Source: Limnobacter thiooxidans
GTDB lineage: Bacteria; Pseudomonadota; Gammaproteobacteria; Burkholderiales; Burkholderiaceae_B
Direction: 5' to 3'
DNA length: 64,000 nt
Assembly (NCBI RefSeq): GCF_036323495.1
Contig: NZ_AP028947.1
Coordinates: 1,488,001 to 1,552,000 of the forward strand
The translations under genes and the position numbers were made by a program. Below, one piece after another: positions 45,289 to 56,741 of the stretch. Position 1 is the first letter of the stretch. Each line of letters starts with the position of its first letter. Below the pieces are notes generated by a model. That model did not search any database and was not told the DNA's origin. It saw only the letters and a program-made list of their open reading frames with translations.

Positions 45289-46128
45289 ATGAACAATTTT
45301 GAAAACAAGACCGCGGTCATTACCGGAGCGGCCAGTGGAATCGGTTTGGCCCTGGCCCGGCATGCAGCCGCAGTGGGCATGAATGTGGTGTTGGCCGACA
45401 TCGATGAGGCGGCATTGAACAGCGCCGTGCAGCAACTTGATTTGGCCGCAGGCCGAGCCCTGGCGGTCCGCACGGACGTGCGCCATGCTGCCGAAATCAA
45501 AAAACTGGCCGATGCCGCCTACAGCCAATTCGGTGCAGTGCACCTGTTGTTCAACAACGCAGGCGTGGCATTGGCCCGCACCACCTGGGAACACACGGTG
45601 GAAGATTGGGAATGGATACTGCAGGTCAACCTGTGGAGCGTGGTGCATGGCATTTCAGAATTCCTGCCCCGCATGCAGGCACAGGGCGGGGCTGCTCACA
45701 TCGTGAATACCGCTTCCGTAGCCGGCTTGGTTTCCAACCCCGGTATGGCGGCTTACAACGTCAGCAAACATGGTGTGGTCACCTTGAGTGAAACCTTGAG
45801 CCTAGAATTGCAGATGACCCAATCGCCAGTTGGCATTTCTTTGCTGTGTCCGGGTTGGGTACCCACTGGAATTGGTCGTTCGGAACGCAATCGCCCGGCT
45901 GATGTGGCGCACACGCAGCCTATTGAAGGGCTTTCAGCCCAACTGAACAAGCGGATTGGCAAGGCCATTGCAGGTGGGCAATTGACCGCAGACGACATGG
46001 CGCGCGAAACATTCAAAGCCATCGGCGAAAAGCGTTTTTATGTGATTCCCCACGACTACATGTTTCCATTTATTGAAACCCGCATGAAGGAAATTCTGAC
46101 TCAGCAAAACCCGACACTGCCCAAATAA
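45289..46128 (+). CDS. Short-chain dehydrogenase/reductase
   Basis: 279 residues of the classical SDR type. NAD(P) motif TGAASGIG (about 13-20), NNAG (about 90), catalytic Ser in NTASVAGL and Tyr-x3-Lys in AAYNVSKHG. An Asp after beta-2 (VLADIDEAA) suggests NAD(H) rather than NADPH. GGAGA precedes the ATG. A zinc-free quinone oxidoreductase follows 22 bases later on the same strand, so the two may serve one oxidation/reduction route. The substrate is unknown. Confidence 0.9.
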   Translation: MNNFENKTAVITGAASGIGLALARHAAAVGMNVVLADIDEAALNSAVQQLDLAAGRALAVRTDVRHAAEIKKLADAAYSQFGAVHLLFNNAGVALARTTWEHTVEDWEWILQVNLWSVVHGISEFLPRMQAQGGAAHIVNTASVAGLVSNPGMAAYNVSKHGVVTLSETLSLELQMTQSPVGISLLCPGWVPTGIGRSERNRPADVAHTQPIEGLSAQLNKRIGKAIAGGQLTADDMARETFKAIGEKRFYVIPHDYMFPFIETRMKEILTQQNPTLPK

Positions 46129-46150
46129 GAATACAAAGGAGACAAACAAC

Positions 46151-47125
46151 ATGAAAGCATTGCTTTGCAAAACCTTGGGTCTGCCTGACACATTGGTCTA
46201 TGAAGAAACTGCCGACCTTAAACCCGGCCCTGGCCAGGTACTGGTCGACATGAAGGCGGCCGGGGTGAATTTTCCCGATGCGCTGATCATTCAAGGCAAG
46301 TACCAGTTCAAGCCTGCCTTGCCGTTTGCGCCGGGTGCAGAACTGGCTGGCGTGGTACTGCAAGTGGGCGAGGGTGTTAAAAACACCAGGCCCGGTGACC
46401 GTGTCATTGCTGCTTGCACGCATGGCGCGTTTGCTGAACAAGTGCTGGTTCAAGCCAAACAGATTATTCCCATGCCGCCAGCACTCAGTTTTGAGGCGGC
46501 AGCATCATTTACGTTGGCCTATGGCACGTCTTACCATGCCCTGAAAGGCCGAGCGCAGTTGAAAGAGGGCGAAACCCTCTTGGTGCTGGGTGCAGCTGGC
46601 GGTGTCGGCTTGGCGGCCATTCAGATTGCCAAGGCATTGGGCGCAAAGGTAATTGCCGCCGCCTCGACCGCGGAAAAGTTGGCCATTTGCAAAGAAAATG
46701 GTGCTGACGAACTGATCAATTACAGCACTGAAGATTTGCGTGAGCGCGTGAAAGAATTGACCGCAGGCAAAGGCCCCAATGTCATTTTTGATCCGGTGGG
46801 TGGCAAGTATGCGGAACCTGCATTTCGAAGCATAGGCTGGAATGGTCGGTATCTCGTGGTGGGCTTTGCCGATGGTGATATTCCCAGCATCCCTTTGAAT
46901 TTGCCGCTGCTGAAGGGAGCTTCCATTGTGGGTGTGTTCTGGGGTGAGTTTGTGAACAGGCAACTCTTCGATTTCATCAAAGACCTGGGTGAAATGTTTG
47001 CGCTGATTGAACAGGGCAAGCTCAAGCCGCTGGTGTCAAAAACTTATTCCCTTGCGCAGGGCGCACAGGCCTTGCAGGATCTGCTGGATAGAAAGGTTGT
47101 GGGTAAGGTGGTGATTACGAATTGA
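46151..47125 (+). CDS. Zinc-free NADPH:quinone oxidoreductase (MDR family)
   Basis: 324 residues. Medium-chain reductase fold with GVNFPDALIIQGKYQ near the N-terminus, the cofactor motif LVLGAAGGVGLAAIQIAK (about 145) and HALKGRAQLKEGETLL, but no catalytic-zinc Cys/His set. This places it with Qor-like quinone oxidoreductases. AAAGGAG stands before the ATG. It follows the SDR gene and ends at a terminator shared with katG. Confidence 0.9.
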   Translation: MKALLCKTLGLPDTLVYEETADLKPGPGQVLVDMKAAGVNFPDALIIQGKYQFKPALPFAPGAELAGVVLQVGEGVKNTRPGDRVIAACTHGAFAEQVLVQAKQIIPMPPALSFEAAASFTLAYGTSYHALKGRAQLKEGETLLVLGAAGGVGLAAIQIAKALGAKVIAAASTAEKLAICKENGADELINYSTEDLRERVKELTAGKGPNVIFDPVGGKYAEPAFRSIGWNGRYLVVGFADGDIPSIPLNLPLLKGASIVGVFWGEFVNRQLFDFIKDLGEMFALIEQGKLKPLVSKTYSLAQGAQALQDLLDRKVVGKVVITN

Positions 47126-47139
47126 TTGGCAATAAAAAA

Positions 47140-47172
47140 AATCCCGGGGCCAGCTGAACCGGCTCCGGGATT
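47140..47172. terminator. Bidirectional terminator between the quinone oxidoreductase gene and katG
   Basis: 12-bp stem with one G-T pair: AATCCCGGGGCC (47140-47151) / GGCTCCGGGATT (47161-47172), with A run before and T run after. Confidence 0.9.
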
Positions 47173-47198
47173 TTCATTCACTTGCAAACTGATTTGAA

Positions 47199-49418
<2,220 letters not shown>

Positions 49419-49459
49419 TCATTGCTATCTAGCAAATTCAGATTAACGACTTCGACCCG

Positions 49460-49474
49460 ATAGGTCTAATCAAT
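49460..49474 (-). promoter_or_regulatory. Possible OxyR-like half site upstream of katG
   Basis: ATAGGTCTAATCAAT matches ATAGnTnnnAnCTAT at 10 of 11 defined positions. The second half-site expected 7 bases away is poor. OxyR control of katG is usual in proteobacteria, but the site is only a suggestion. Confidence 0.35.
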
Positions 49475-49523
49475 TTAATCAACTCTTATAATAGTCTAAT
49501 TTGATGACAACCACATGAAGTAT

Positions 49524-50147
49524 TTATGGTTTGATCAAACCGTAGTCCTGAAGCTGGTCGGATACCAGTTCCAGCCGCAACAGTGGACTGTCAATGGTCA
49601 GGAACTGAATCTTGGTTGTCGGGTCCAGCGGCAGCAACTCGCTCCAGCGGTTGGCCACCCAGCCGCAGTCCATCAAGCGGTAGGGTTTGGAGAAGGGAAT
49701 TTGTTCGGGTGTAATTCCTTTTTCATCAAACGATTCAATCAACTCAGCCAAAGCATTGGCACAGCTCTTCAGGTCTTCTGGAATTTCAATGGTTGTGTCC
49801 GCGGGTAGCAATGTGACCTGTCCGGTCCACAAGCCATTTTTCTGCTGTTCATAGGAATGCAGTTCAAAGCGTTGTGTGCCTTCCACGGTGATCTTGATCA
49901 GGTTGCTGTCAGCCGCATCCGCTTTTTGTATCTTGACCAGCGTGCCGTACTTTGCAAGGTCGATCTTCTCACCGGGCTGCCGGGTTTCCGCGCCGGCTTT
50001 CAAACTGATGATGCCGAAGCCAGTGTTTTCCTTGAGGCATCTTCGGATCATGTCCAGGTATCGGACTTCAAAAATTTGAAGTGGAAGCAGTGCGTCGGGA
50101 TACAGTACAGTGCCCAATGGGAAAAGAGGAATGGTGATCTGTGACAT
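49524..50147 (-). CDS. LON peptidase N-terminal domain-like protein
   Basis: 207 residues. The fold of the substrate-recognition domain of Lon without ATPase or protease: IPLFPLGTVLYPDALLPLQIFEVRY at the N-terminus, then GIISLKAG and EGTQRFEL. Such stand-alone proteins are common in betaproteobacteria; function unknown. It is monocistronic, divergent from the MBL hydrolase gene; the 170-base gap between them holds no feature I can name. Confidence 0.9.
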   Translation of the reverse strand: MSQITIPLFPLGTVLYPDALLPLQIFEVRYLDMIRRCLKENTGFGIISLKAGAETRQPGEKIDLAKYGTLVKIQKADAADSNLIKITVEGTQRFELHSYEQQKNGLWTGQVTLLPADTTIEIPEDLKSCANALAELIESFDEKGITPEQIPFSKPYRLMDCGWVANRWSELLPLDPTTKIQFLTIDSPLLRLELVSDQLQDYGLIKP

Positions 50148-50317
50148 CGCGTGGATCCTTGTGCAAACCTGTTAATTCATGGTGGGTAGATTCTTTTCTA
50201 CACCTGCCATGCCAGGGTGGATGCACGCCCTGGCACTTGAATCTGTATTCTGCAATTTCGGTGTATCAATAGAGCTGTCGAACATCAATCGAAGACATTT
50301 TTTTCGGGAAATTACAC

Positions 50318-51133
50318 ATGAAACTTCATCACCTGAATTGCGGCACCATGTGCCCGGTTTGCAGGCGTCTGATCAACGGCAATGGCGGCTTTTTTGAACG
50401 CGCCAAAATGGTTTGTCATTGCTTGCTGGTCGAAAGCAGTCAGGGTTTGATTCTTGTGGACACCGGGATTGGTAGCCATGACATTGATCAACCCGCGAAG
50501 CGTTTGGGTGCTGGTTTTGTGGCTATGTTGTCTCCTAGCCTGTTGCGGCAGGAAACCGCACTGGAGCAGCTTGCTTCACTGGGTTTTCAGGCCAGCGATG
50601 TCAAGCACATAGTGCCAACCCACCTGGACCTGGACCATGCCGGTGGCTTGAGTGATTTTCCAGGTGCCCAAGTGCATGTGTATGAACCGGAACACCGCCA
50701 TGCCCTTCAGCCCAGCTTGCGGGATTCGCTACGATTCAGAAAAGCCCAGTTTGCGCATGGGCCCAAGTGGTCCATCCATGCCGCCACCAGCGAGTCCTGG
50801 TTTGGTTTTCAGGCCATTCGCCCCATTGCCGATGTTGATCTGTTGATGGTTCCGCTGATCGGCCACACGCGCGGTCATGTGGGTGTGGCTGTGAAGAAGG
50901 GCGAAAAATGGTTGCTGCATTGCGGTGACGCTTATTTCCATCGCAGTGAAGTGGCTTTGAAACCCGATGAACCCATTCCCCCCGGTTTGGCATTTTTTGA
51001 AACGCTGGTTCAAACCCTGCCTGCGCAACGCAAGGCCACGCAGGCGCGTTTGCGTGAACTGGTGAGGAAAAACGGAGAAGAGGTCGAGCTGTTTTGTGCG
51101 CACGATCCGGTTGAATTTGCGCGATACCGGTAG
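50318..51133 (+). CDS. Metallo-beta-lactamase-fold hydrolase
   Basis: 271 residues. Zinc-binding motif THLDLDHAGG (the HxxxDH pattern with His-x-Asp in place of His-x-His at one step), later GHTRGHVG, HCGDAYFH and CAHDPVEF. The N-terminus has a CGTMCPVCRRL Cys cluster that could bind another metal and is not part of the basic fold. The family includes lactonases and glyoxalase II-like enzymes; the substrate is unknown. Confidence 0.85.
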   Translation: MKLHHLNCGTMCPVCRRLINGNGGFFERAKMVCHCLLVESSQGLILVDTGIGSHDIDQPAKRLGAGFVAMLSPSLLRQETALEQLASLGFQASDVKHIVPTHLDLDHAGGLSDFPGAQVHVYEPEHRHALQPSLRDSLRFRKAQFAHGPKWSIHAATSESWFGFQAIRPIADVDLLMVPLIGHTRGHVGVAVKKGEKWLLHCGDAYFHRSEVALKPDEPIPPGLAFFETLVQTLPAQRKATQARLRELVRKNGEEVELFCAHDPVEFARYR

Positions 51134-51173
51134 GCGATAGCGGGAATCGGAAGTCCCGCTACCGAGTCAAACA

Positions 51174-51947
51174 TTAGCCTTTGGCCTTCCGCGCTGCAGC
51201 CAACTGCGCCTGCAGCGCATCAATGCGCTGGTGGTTTTCTTCCGAGCCAATGTAGCTTCTGAACAGCCATTCCTGGGTGCGCATGGACATGTCCAAGTCC
51301 TGGTTCAACACCACATTGGAAAGGCGCTTGGTTTCCGCCAGGCAAGCCCGGTCATATTGCGCCATGTCGCGGGCAATTTTAGAAACCGATGTCAGCAATT
51401 CGCCTTCGGGAAATACTGCACTGACATAGCCCATGCGTTCGGCCTCGGCTGCATCGTAAATTCGGCCAGTCAGTGCTACTTCCTTGGCACGACCCATGCC
51501 GATGATGCGCCACAGCGGGTCCATGATTGGGGTCAGTGACAACACAATTTCGCGCTGTCCGAACTTGGCCCGTGTGGAGGCATAACGAATGTCGCACATC
51601 ATGGTCAAATCGAATCCACCCGCAATGGCTGCACCACCCACTGCACAAATCACGGGCTGTTCGCAAAACAGAACAGCGCGGTAGGCGCGGTGAAACAGGG
51701 CGGTGTAGGCTTCGTTGCTGACTTTTTCCAGCTTGCGAATTTCATTCAGGTCAAAACCTGCGGAGAAGTAACGTTCACCGCCGGTGAATGCGATCACATG
51801 CACATCCGTGCGTGCACCCAAGTCATTGAACATGCGGGTGACTTCTTCCAGTACGTCGGGTGCCAGGGCATTGCCTTTGTCTGGCCGGTTGATGGTGACA
51901 GTGGCTACCCGTTCTGACACGTCCAGATTCAAATATTGAAAACTCAT
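51174..51947 (-). CDS. Enoyl-CoA hydratase/isomerase family protein
   Basis: 257 residues of the crotonase fold. Oxyanion-hole segments FSAGFDLNEI and GGAAIAGGFDLTMMCD, then STRAKFGQREIVLSL with the second catalytic region. ATG 51947 is preferred; an ATG at 51962 would overlap the stop of the LVIVD gene upstream. It starts 5 bases after that stop, so it is in an operon with the LVIVD and DUF305 genes, an odd mix for beta-oxidation. Substrate not inferable. Confidence 0.88.
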   Translation of the reverse strand: MSFQYLNLDVSERVATVTINRPDKGNALAPDVLEEVTRMFNDLGARTDVHVIAFTGGERYFSAGFDLNEIRKLEKVSNEAYTALFHRAYRAVLFCEQPVICAVGGAAIAGGFDLTMMCDIRYASTRAKFGQREIVLSLTPIMDPLWRIIGMGRAKEVALTGRIYDAAEAERMGYVSAVFPEGELLTSVSKIARDMAQYDRACLAETKRLSNVVLNQDLDMSMRTQEWLFRSYIGSEENHQRIDALQAQLAAARKAKG

Positions 51948-51952
51948 TGTTC

Positions 51953-53419
51953 TTATTTCCATGCGTTGTTGGTCACTTTGACCACGTAAAAACCTTGATA
52001 GCCGTCGGTATACCAGATTTCCTTGCGTTCCGGCACAAAGGCCGGGCTGGACATGGCCCAGTTGCTGGCGGGTGCGGGCAGCGTCAGCACCCGGGGTTTG
52101 ACGGGTGCGTTGAAATAGGCCACCTCAACCGGGTTGGCCGGGTCGCGAATGTCAAAAATACGCAAGCCCGACAAGATCATGCTGCACGCCACAATGGTGG
52201 GGTTGACACGTGTCGGAATGTTGCAATAGTGCCCAGCATAGCCACCCGTGGGGTTTTGTGCGCCGGGGTCACTGGCAATTTTTTCCCGGTTCTCCACATT
52301 GTGGACATCCAGACGCAGGTTGGAGATCACCTTCGGCTTGGTTTCGTCTGAAATGTCGATGATGCGCGCCGCACCTACTTTTGAGCCGTGAATCGCGACG
52401 GGTATTGGTCCTGGGTTGCCCGAATACTCGTCGACTTCCATGATGTATTTTTTGCCGTTGCTGGTGAACGGAATGGCGTTCTGTGGGATGGTGACAGTGT
52501 CCCAACTCAGACGCGATACTTCTTTCACCTGTGGGTTGGCTTTGCGGGCTTGAATTTCGGAAATGTCGAGCACCAGCATGCCAGCTGGGTTGGTGAAACT
52601 GGCCACGTAGGCTCGGTTGCCATCGGGGCTGATTGACAAACCATGCGAGGCGTAAAAACCAGTCCACAGCGGGCGAGGGAAGCTGGGGTTGGAAATATCC
52701 AGCGCCACCAGCGTGAAGGTGCTTGGAGAACCTGAAAAGAAGGTTTTTCCGTCAGGTGAAATGCCGCTTTCATGGCCGAACAAACCCAGCGGTGTCGACG
52801 ATTTCAATACCGGTTTGCGGCAGTCTTCCGACACATCGTAAATGTCGACAATGCCAGGGCCAAAAGCAGGGTTGCCCAGCACGGCAGCCAGCACGCCACC
52901 TTCCTGGCTTACTACCAACGATTCATGCGGCGACAGCATGGCAGGCGTAATCAGCCGGGCTGTGCGCACTGGCTTGGTGGGGTCGCTCATGTCAAAAACA
53001 TTCACGCCCAGCTCAAGGTCCAGGATGTTGGTGGGGAACAGCAATGTGCTGTCGGCGAATGCGCAGTCACGGCCTGCCTTGTCGCGGTAGCGTTCAACCT
53101 TGAAGCCGCCCACTGTACCAATAACGCGTTCGGGTGCGAACGAACCCACCATCTGTGTGTTGCAGGAAAAACCGGCAGCGGCAAGCCCTGCATCGTGGTC
53201 TGCCTGCGAAACCCGGCCTTGCATACCTGTTTCTTCACGTGATCCAGGCCCGCAAACCCCTTGTGGAGTCGCGGTGATGTTCAAGCCATCCACCACCTGG
53301 CTGGGGTTGGTGCGGTTACCTGTGGCGGTGGACGGGCTGTCCGAGCTACCAAAGCAGCCTGCAATCAGGGTGGGCAGCAGCAATGACGCGAACAGACGGC
53401 ATGGATACAGGTTCAACAT
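51953..53419 (-). CDS. LVIVD-repeat lipoprotein
   Basis: 488 residues from ATG 53419 (GGAG 7 bases upstream). Signal peptide with lipobox IAGC (Cys about 22), then a beta-propeller-like array of LVIVD-type repeats: GVNVFDMSDPTKPVRTARL, GIVDIYDVSEDCRKPVL, LVALDISNPSFPRPL, ARIIDISDETKPKVI, GLRIFDIRDPANPVEV. It should sit on the periplasmic face of a membrane and bind a partner. It is in an operon with the DUF305 gene before it, a pairing also seen in other bacteria. Function unknown. Confidence 0.88.
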   Translation of the reverse strand: MLNLYPCRLFASLLLPTLIAGCFGSSDSPSTATGNRTNPSQVVDGLNITATPQGVCGPGSREETGMQGRVSQADHDAGLAAAGFSCNTQMVGSFAPERVIGTVGGFKVERYRDKAGRDCAFADSTLLFPTNILDLELGVNVFDMSDPTKPVRTARLITPAMLSPHESLVVSQEGGVLAAVLGNPAFGPGIVDIYDVSEDCRKPVLKSSTPLGLFGHESGISPDGKTFFSGSPSTFTLVALDISNPSFPRPLWTGFYASHGLSISPDGNRAYVASFTNPAGMLVLDISEIQARKANPQVKEVSRLSWDTVTIPQNAIPFTSNGKKYIMEVDEYSGNPGPIPVAIHGSKVGAARIIDISDETKPKVISNLRLDVHNVENREKIASDPGAQNPTGGYAGHYCNIPTRVNPTIVACSMILSGLRIFDIRDPANPVEVAYFNAPVKPRVLTLPAPASNWAMSSPAFVPERKEIWYTDGYQGFYVVKVTNNAWK

Positions 53420-53433
53420 GGTGTGTCTCCGGG

Positions 53434-54117
53434 TCAATTTTTTTGAAGTTGTTGCAGTTTCATCTGGATCCAGCCAATTTCCATGCCTTGGTCGCGGATC
53501 ATGCTGGTGGCCAGTGCCTTGACCAGGCTGGATTCGCCATTTCGGCTGGCAAACCAGGCCATGGGCAATGCCGCACGGTGGTGTGCCAGCATCAACTCCA
53601 GAAACAGAATTTCCTTGTCAGTACCGGTGGCCTTTTTGAGTTGTTCAAGTTGTTCGGTTGTGGCTACACCAGCCATGGCGCCGCCTTCCGCTTTGCAGCG
53701 GGCCTGAAACAGCTTGTCATCCAGGTGGCGAACATTGCTTGCCTCTTCAACCCAGGCCATGGGCGGGCCAGCCACCATGACTGGCTCATTCCACACCGTC
53801 AGCCAACCTTCCATCACGCCCATTTCACGTGTTTGCTTGATGGTGATGGACTGCGCCAAGGCCTGAATTTCGGGGGATGCAGCTTCCCGCATCATCATGG
53901 ACATTTGGATGGCTTGGGTGTGGTGCAACAGCATGCTGCGAGCAAAGCCGGCATCAACAGGGCCCACTTGCGGTTTATTCTGTTCACTGGAATGGCCAGG
54001 GAAGAGCTGGTGTAGCAACCCCCTTGCGTGATCAGCCCAATAGCCAAGGGCCGCCAGCAAGGCGGCAGCGCACAAAACGACCAAGGTGCGTTTGCGCAAA
54101 AGGGAAAGGTGATGCAT
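53434..54117 (-). CDS. DUF305 family protein
   Basis: 227 residues. One N-terminal transmembrane helix (about 10-27), then a helical DUF305 domain with two His/Met-rich helices: RSMLLHHTQAIQMSMMMR and ELMLAHHRAALPMAWFA. The paired HH motifs suggest metal binding; DUF305 proteins are often found near copper genes, which I do not see here. First gene of the DUF305-LVIVD-crotonase run, 14 bases from the next. Confidence 0.88.
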   Translation of the reverse strand: MHHLSLLRKRTLVVLCAAALLAALGYWADHARGLLHQLFPGHSSEQNKPQVGPVDAGFARSMLLHHTQAIQMSMMMREAASPEIQALAQSITIKQTREMGVMEGWLTVWNEPVMVAGPPMAWVEEASNVRHLDDKLFQARCKAEGGAMAGVATTEQLEQLKKATGTDKEILFLELMLAHHRAALPMAWFASRNGESSLVKALATSMIRDQGMEIGWIQMKLQQLQKN

Positions 54118-54226
54118 GTCTCGCGGATTTTATTATGTATATGAAGCTTCTACTTCCGCAAACCACTGTTGGATTCATCGAACAACCCCACCACACGCAC
54201 ACAGCCTGTGGCGGGTATTTTGATTC

Positions 54227-55546
54227 TTAGTCTTTCAGTTCCAGTGCGCGGTTCAGGCTAAGTGCTGCCAATGAGCCCACAGCGCCCGAGAGCAGGTAAA
54301 GGCTGACATATTCCAGGCCAAAATGCGCAGCCAGGCCCAAGGCCACCAAGGGTGCAAAACCAGCCCCAACCAGCCAGGCCAGGTCAGCGGTCAATGCTGC
54401 ACCCATGTAGCGGTACTGGGCTTTGAAGTTGGCAGTAACCGCACCGGCAGCCTGACCATAGGACAAGCCCAAGAGCACGAAACCAATCAGGATGAAGGCA
54501 GTTTGTCCGTTGTCGCCACCGTCCATCATGTGCGGCACGAAAAAGCTGAACAGCGCAATCAGGATGGCCAGAAAGCCCAGCGTGTTGCGGCGACCCAAAC
54601 GGTCAGCCACCACACCGCTGAGCACCACAGCACCGGCCGCAAGCGCCGCGCCTGCAATCTGGATCACCAGAAACTCGGAGATGGATCTTTCCGAGTTCAG
54701 GGCAATCCAGGAAAGCGGAAACACGGTGACCACGTGGAACAGGGCGTAGCTGGCCAATGCGGCCAGTGCACCCACCAAAATGTTGTAGCCTTGCGAGCCC
54801 ACCATCTCTGTCACCTTGACAGGCTGTAGTTCGCGTTCTTCGAGCATGCGGGAATATTCATTCGTGGCAATCAAGCGCAAGCGCGCGAACAGGGCCACCA
54901 CATTGATTGCAAAGGCAACATAGAAGGGGTAGCGCCATCCCCAGCTTAGAAAATCTTCGCTGGACAGGGCTGACAGCAGGTAAGCAAACAGACCCGCGGC
55001 AATGATGAAGCCCACCGGTGCGCCCAACTGCCCCAGCATGGCATACCAACCGCGCTTGTTCTCAGGGGCGTTCAAGGCCAACAGGGAAGGCAGGCCGTCC
55101 CATGAACCACCCAGCGCCAAGCCCTGACCAATCCGTAAAACGGAAAGCAGCACGATTGCCGCAACACCCAGTGATTCGTAAGTGGGCAGGAAGGCAATGC
55201 CAGCGGTTGAAATGCCCAGCATGAACAAGGCGACTGTCAGTTTTGTTTCACGTCCGAACCGCTGTTGCACCATCATCAATGCCACTGTGCCCAGGGGCCG
55301 GGCAATGAACGCAAAGGAAAAGATGATGAACGAATACAGCGTTCCGGTCAGTGGGTCTTCAAAGGGGAAAAATATTTTTGGAAATACGAGGACCGATGCG
55401 ATCGCGTATACAAAAAAATCGAAATATTCTGAGGCACGCCCGATAACCACACCAATCGCGATCTCGCCGGGTGTGACATTGCTGTTGCTGCCGTGATGGC
55501 CCGGTGTAACGCCTTGTTCTGCTTGAATTGTGTTGGTGCCGGACAT
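54227..55546 (-). CDS. MFS transporter (metabolite:H+ symporter type)
   Basis: 439 residues, twelve predicted helices. RASEYFDFFVYAIASVLVFPK in the first helix, the GRETK loop 2-3 motif and the long central loop are typical of the MHS branch (relatives of ProP, ShiA and KgtP). It probably imports an organic acid or compatible solute with protons. It is divergent from the cyo operon, with a dyad between them. No catabolic genes are next to it, so the substrate is open. Confidence 0.9.
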   Translation of the reverse strand: MSGTNTIQAEQGVTPGHHGSNSNVTPGEIAIGVVIGRASEYFDFFVYAIASVLVFPKIFFPFEDPLTGTLYSFIIFSFAFIARPLGTVALMMVQQRFGRETKLTVALFMLGISTAGIAFLPTYESLGVAAIVLLSVLRIGQGLALGGSWDGLPSLLALNAPENKRGWYAMLGQLGAPVGFIIAAGLFAYLLSALSSEDFLSWGWRYPFYVAFAINVVALFARLRLIATNEYSRMLEERELQPVKVTEMVGSQGYNILVGALAALASYALFHVVTVFPLSWIALNSERSISEFLVIQIAGAALAAGAVVLSGVVADRLGRRNTLGFLAILIALFSFFVPHMMDGGDNGQTAFILIGFVLLGLSYGQAAGAVTANFKAQYRYMGAALTADLAWLVGAGFAPLVALGLAAHFGLEYVSLYLLSGAVGSLAALSLNRALELKD

Positions 55547-55625
55547 TTGTACTTCTCCTCGAATCTTCTGCTTGTGACAATATTATTTTTATTTTCAATG
55601 GCTTAACAGCGGTTTCTGTCAAGTG

Positions 55626-55638
55626 GGACAATATGTCC
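55626..55638. promoter_or_regulatory. Dyad between the MFS gene and cyoA
   Basis: GGACA-ATA-TGTCC, a perfect 5-bp inverted repeat with a 3-base centre, 54 bases before the cyoA start. It is a likely operator for one or both genes; it does not match the RegA or FNR consensus. Confidence 0.45.
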
Positions 55639-55691
55639 AATGCCCAGGGGGCACCCATGTCAGTAAATTAACATGAAATCAATTCCTAACC

Positions 55692-56741
55692 ATGCTGGAT
55701 AATATGTTCAAGCCACTGAAACGAAGTCTTTTGTTGGTGCCGCTTCTCCTGCTTGCAGGTTGCAACACCATCGTGATGAACCCGAAAGGCGATATCGCGT
55801 CGCAGCAAGCCGACCTGATCGTGCTGTCTACGGTGTTGATGCTTATTATCATTGTGCCGGTGATTTTCCTGACCTGTTTCTTTGCGTGGAAATATCGCCA
55901 GGCAAACACCGAGGCGGAATATGATCCCGAGTGGGACCATTCCACCAAACTGGAACTGGTCATTTGGGGTGCGCCCCTGTTGATCATCATCGTGCTGGGC
56001 CTGGTGACCTGGGTCAGTACGCACAAGCTGGACCCTTATCGCCCACTGGACCGTATCAATGCAAGCACACCGCTACCGGCTGACCACAAGCCTTTGGTGG
56101 TGCAGGTTGTTTCACTGGACTGGAAATGGTTGTTCATTTATCCAGAACAGGGTATTGCCACAGTCAACGAGTTGGTGACACCCGTGAATGTTCCGGTGCG
56201 TTTCAAGATCACATCAAGCACCGTGATGAATTCTTTCTACATTCCCGCGCTGGCTGGCCAAATCTATTCGATGGCGGGCATGGAGACCACCTTGAACGCG
56301 GTGATCAATGAGAAAGGAAGTTGGGAAGGGTTCTCCGCAAACTACAGCGGTGCGGGTTTTTCTCATATGCGCTTCAAGTACAACGGGGTGAGCCAGGAAG
56401 AGTTTGATGACTGGGTGGCCAGCAACAAGGCGGCTGCCAAAACATTGGATCGTGCTGCCTACTTGGAGCTGGAAAAACCCACCAGCAAGCACCCCGTTGA
56501 ACGTTTCGCAACGGTTGAAAACGATTTGTTCCACGCGATTGTAAATCGTTGTGTGGTTGAAGGCACTGTGTGTATGGACATGCAAATGATGGCCGATTCC
56601 ATGCGCAACCGTACCGGTTTGTCTGCTGACGAATTGGCAATTTTGATCAATGACGCCATGTGCCAGATCGCACCCAACGACGACGCACTTCCACTTATCA
56701 CTTCATCCAAGAAGAATGGCTATGACTCAGTATCCAATTGA
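55692..56741 (+). CDS. cyoA: Cytochrome bo3 quinol oxidase subunit II
   Basis: 349 residues. Lipoprotein signal (lipobox LLAGC), two transmembrane helices (about 40-65 and 90-112) and the cupredoxin domain, which lacks the CuA ligands as expected of a quinol oxidase. [18 protein letters not shown] and [22 protein letters not shown] are CyoA signatures. An ATG 12 bases downstream is an alternative start; neither has a good ribosome site. First gene of cyoABCD; overlaps cyoB by 26 bases. Confidence 0.96.
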   Translation: MLDNMFKPLKRSLLLVPLLLLAGCNTIVMNPKGDIASQQADLIVLSTVLMLIIIVPVIFLTCFFAWKYRQANTEAEYDPEWDHSTKLELVIWGAPLLIIIVLGLVTWVSTHKLDPYRPLDRINASTPLPADHKPLVVQVVSLDWKWLFIYPEQGIATVNELVTPVNVPVRFKITSSTVMNSFYIPALAGQIYSMAGMETTLNAVINEKGSWEGFSANYSGAGFSHMRFKYNGVSQEEFDDWVASNKAAAKTLDRAAYLELEKPTSKHPVERFATVENDLFHAIVNRCVVEGTVCMDMQMMADSMRNRTGLSADELAILINDAMCQIAPNDDALPLITSSKKNGYDSVSN

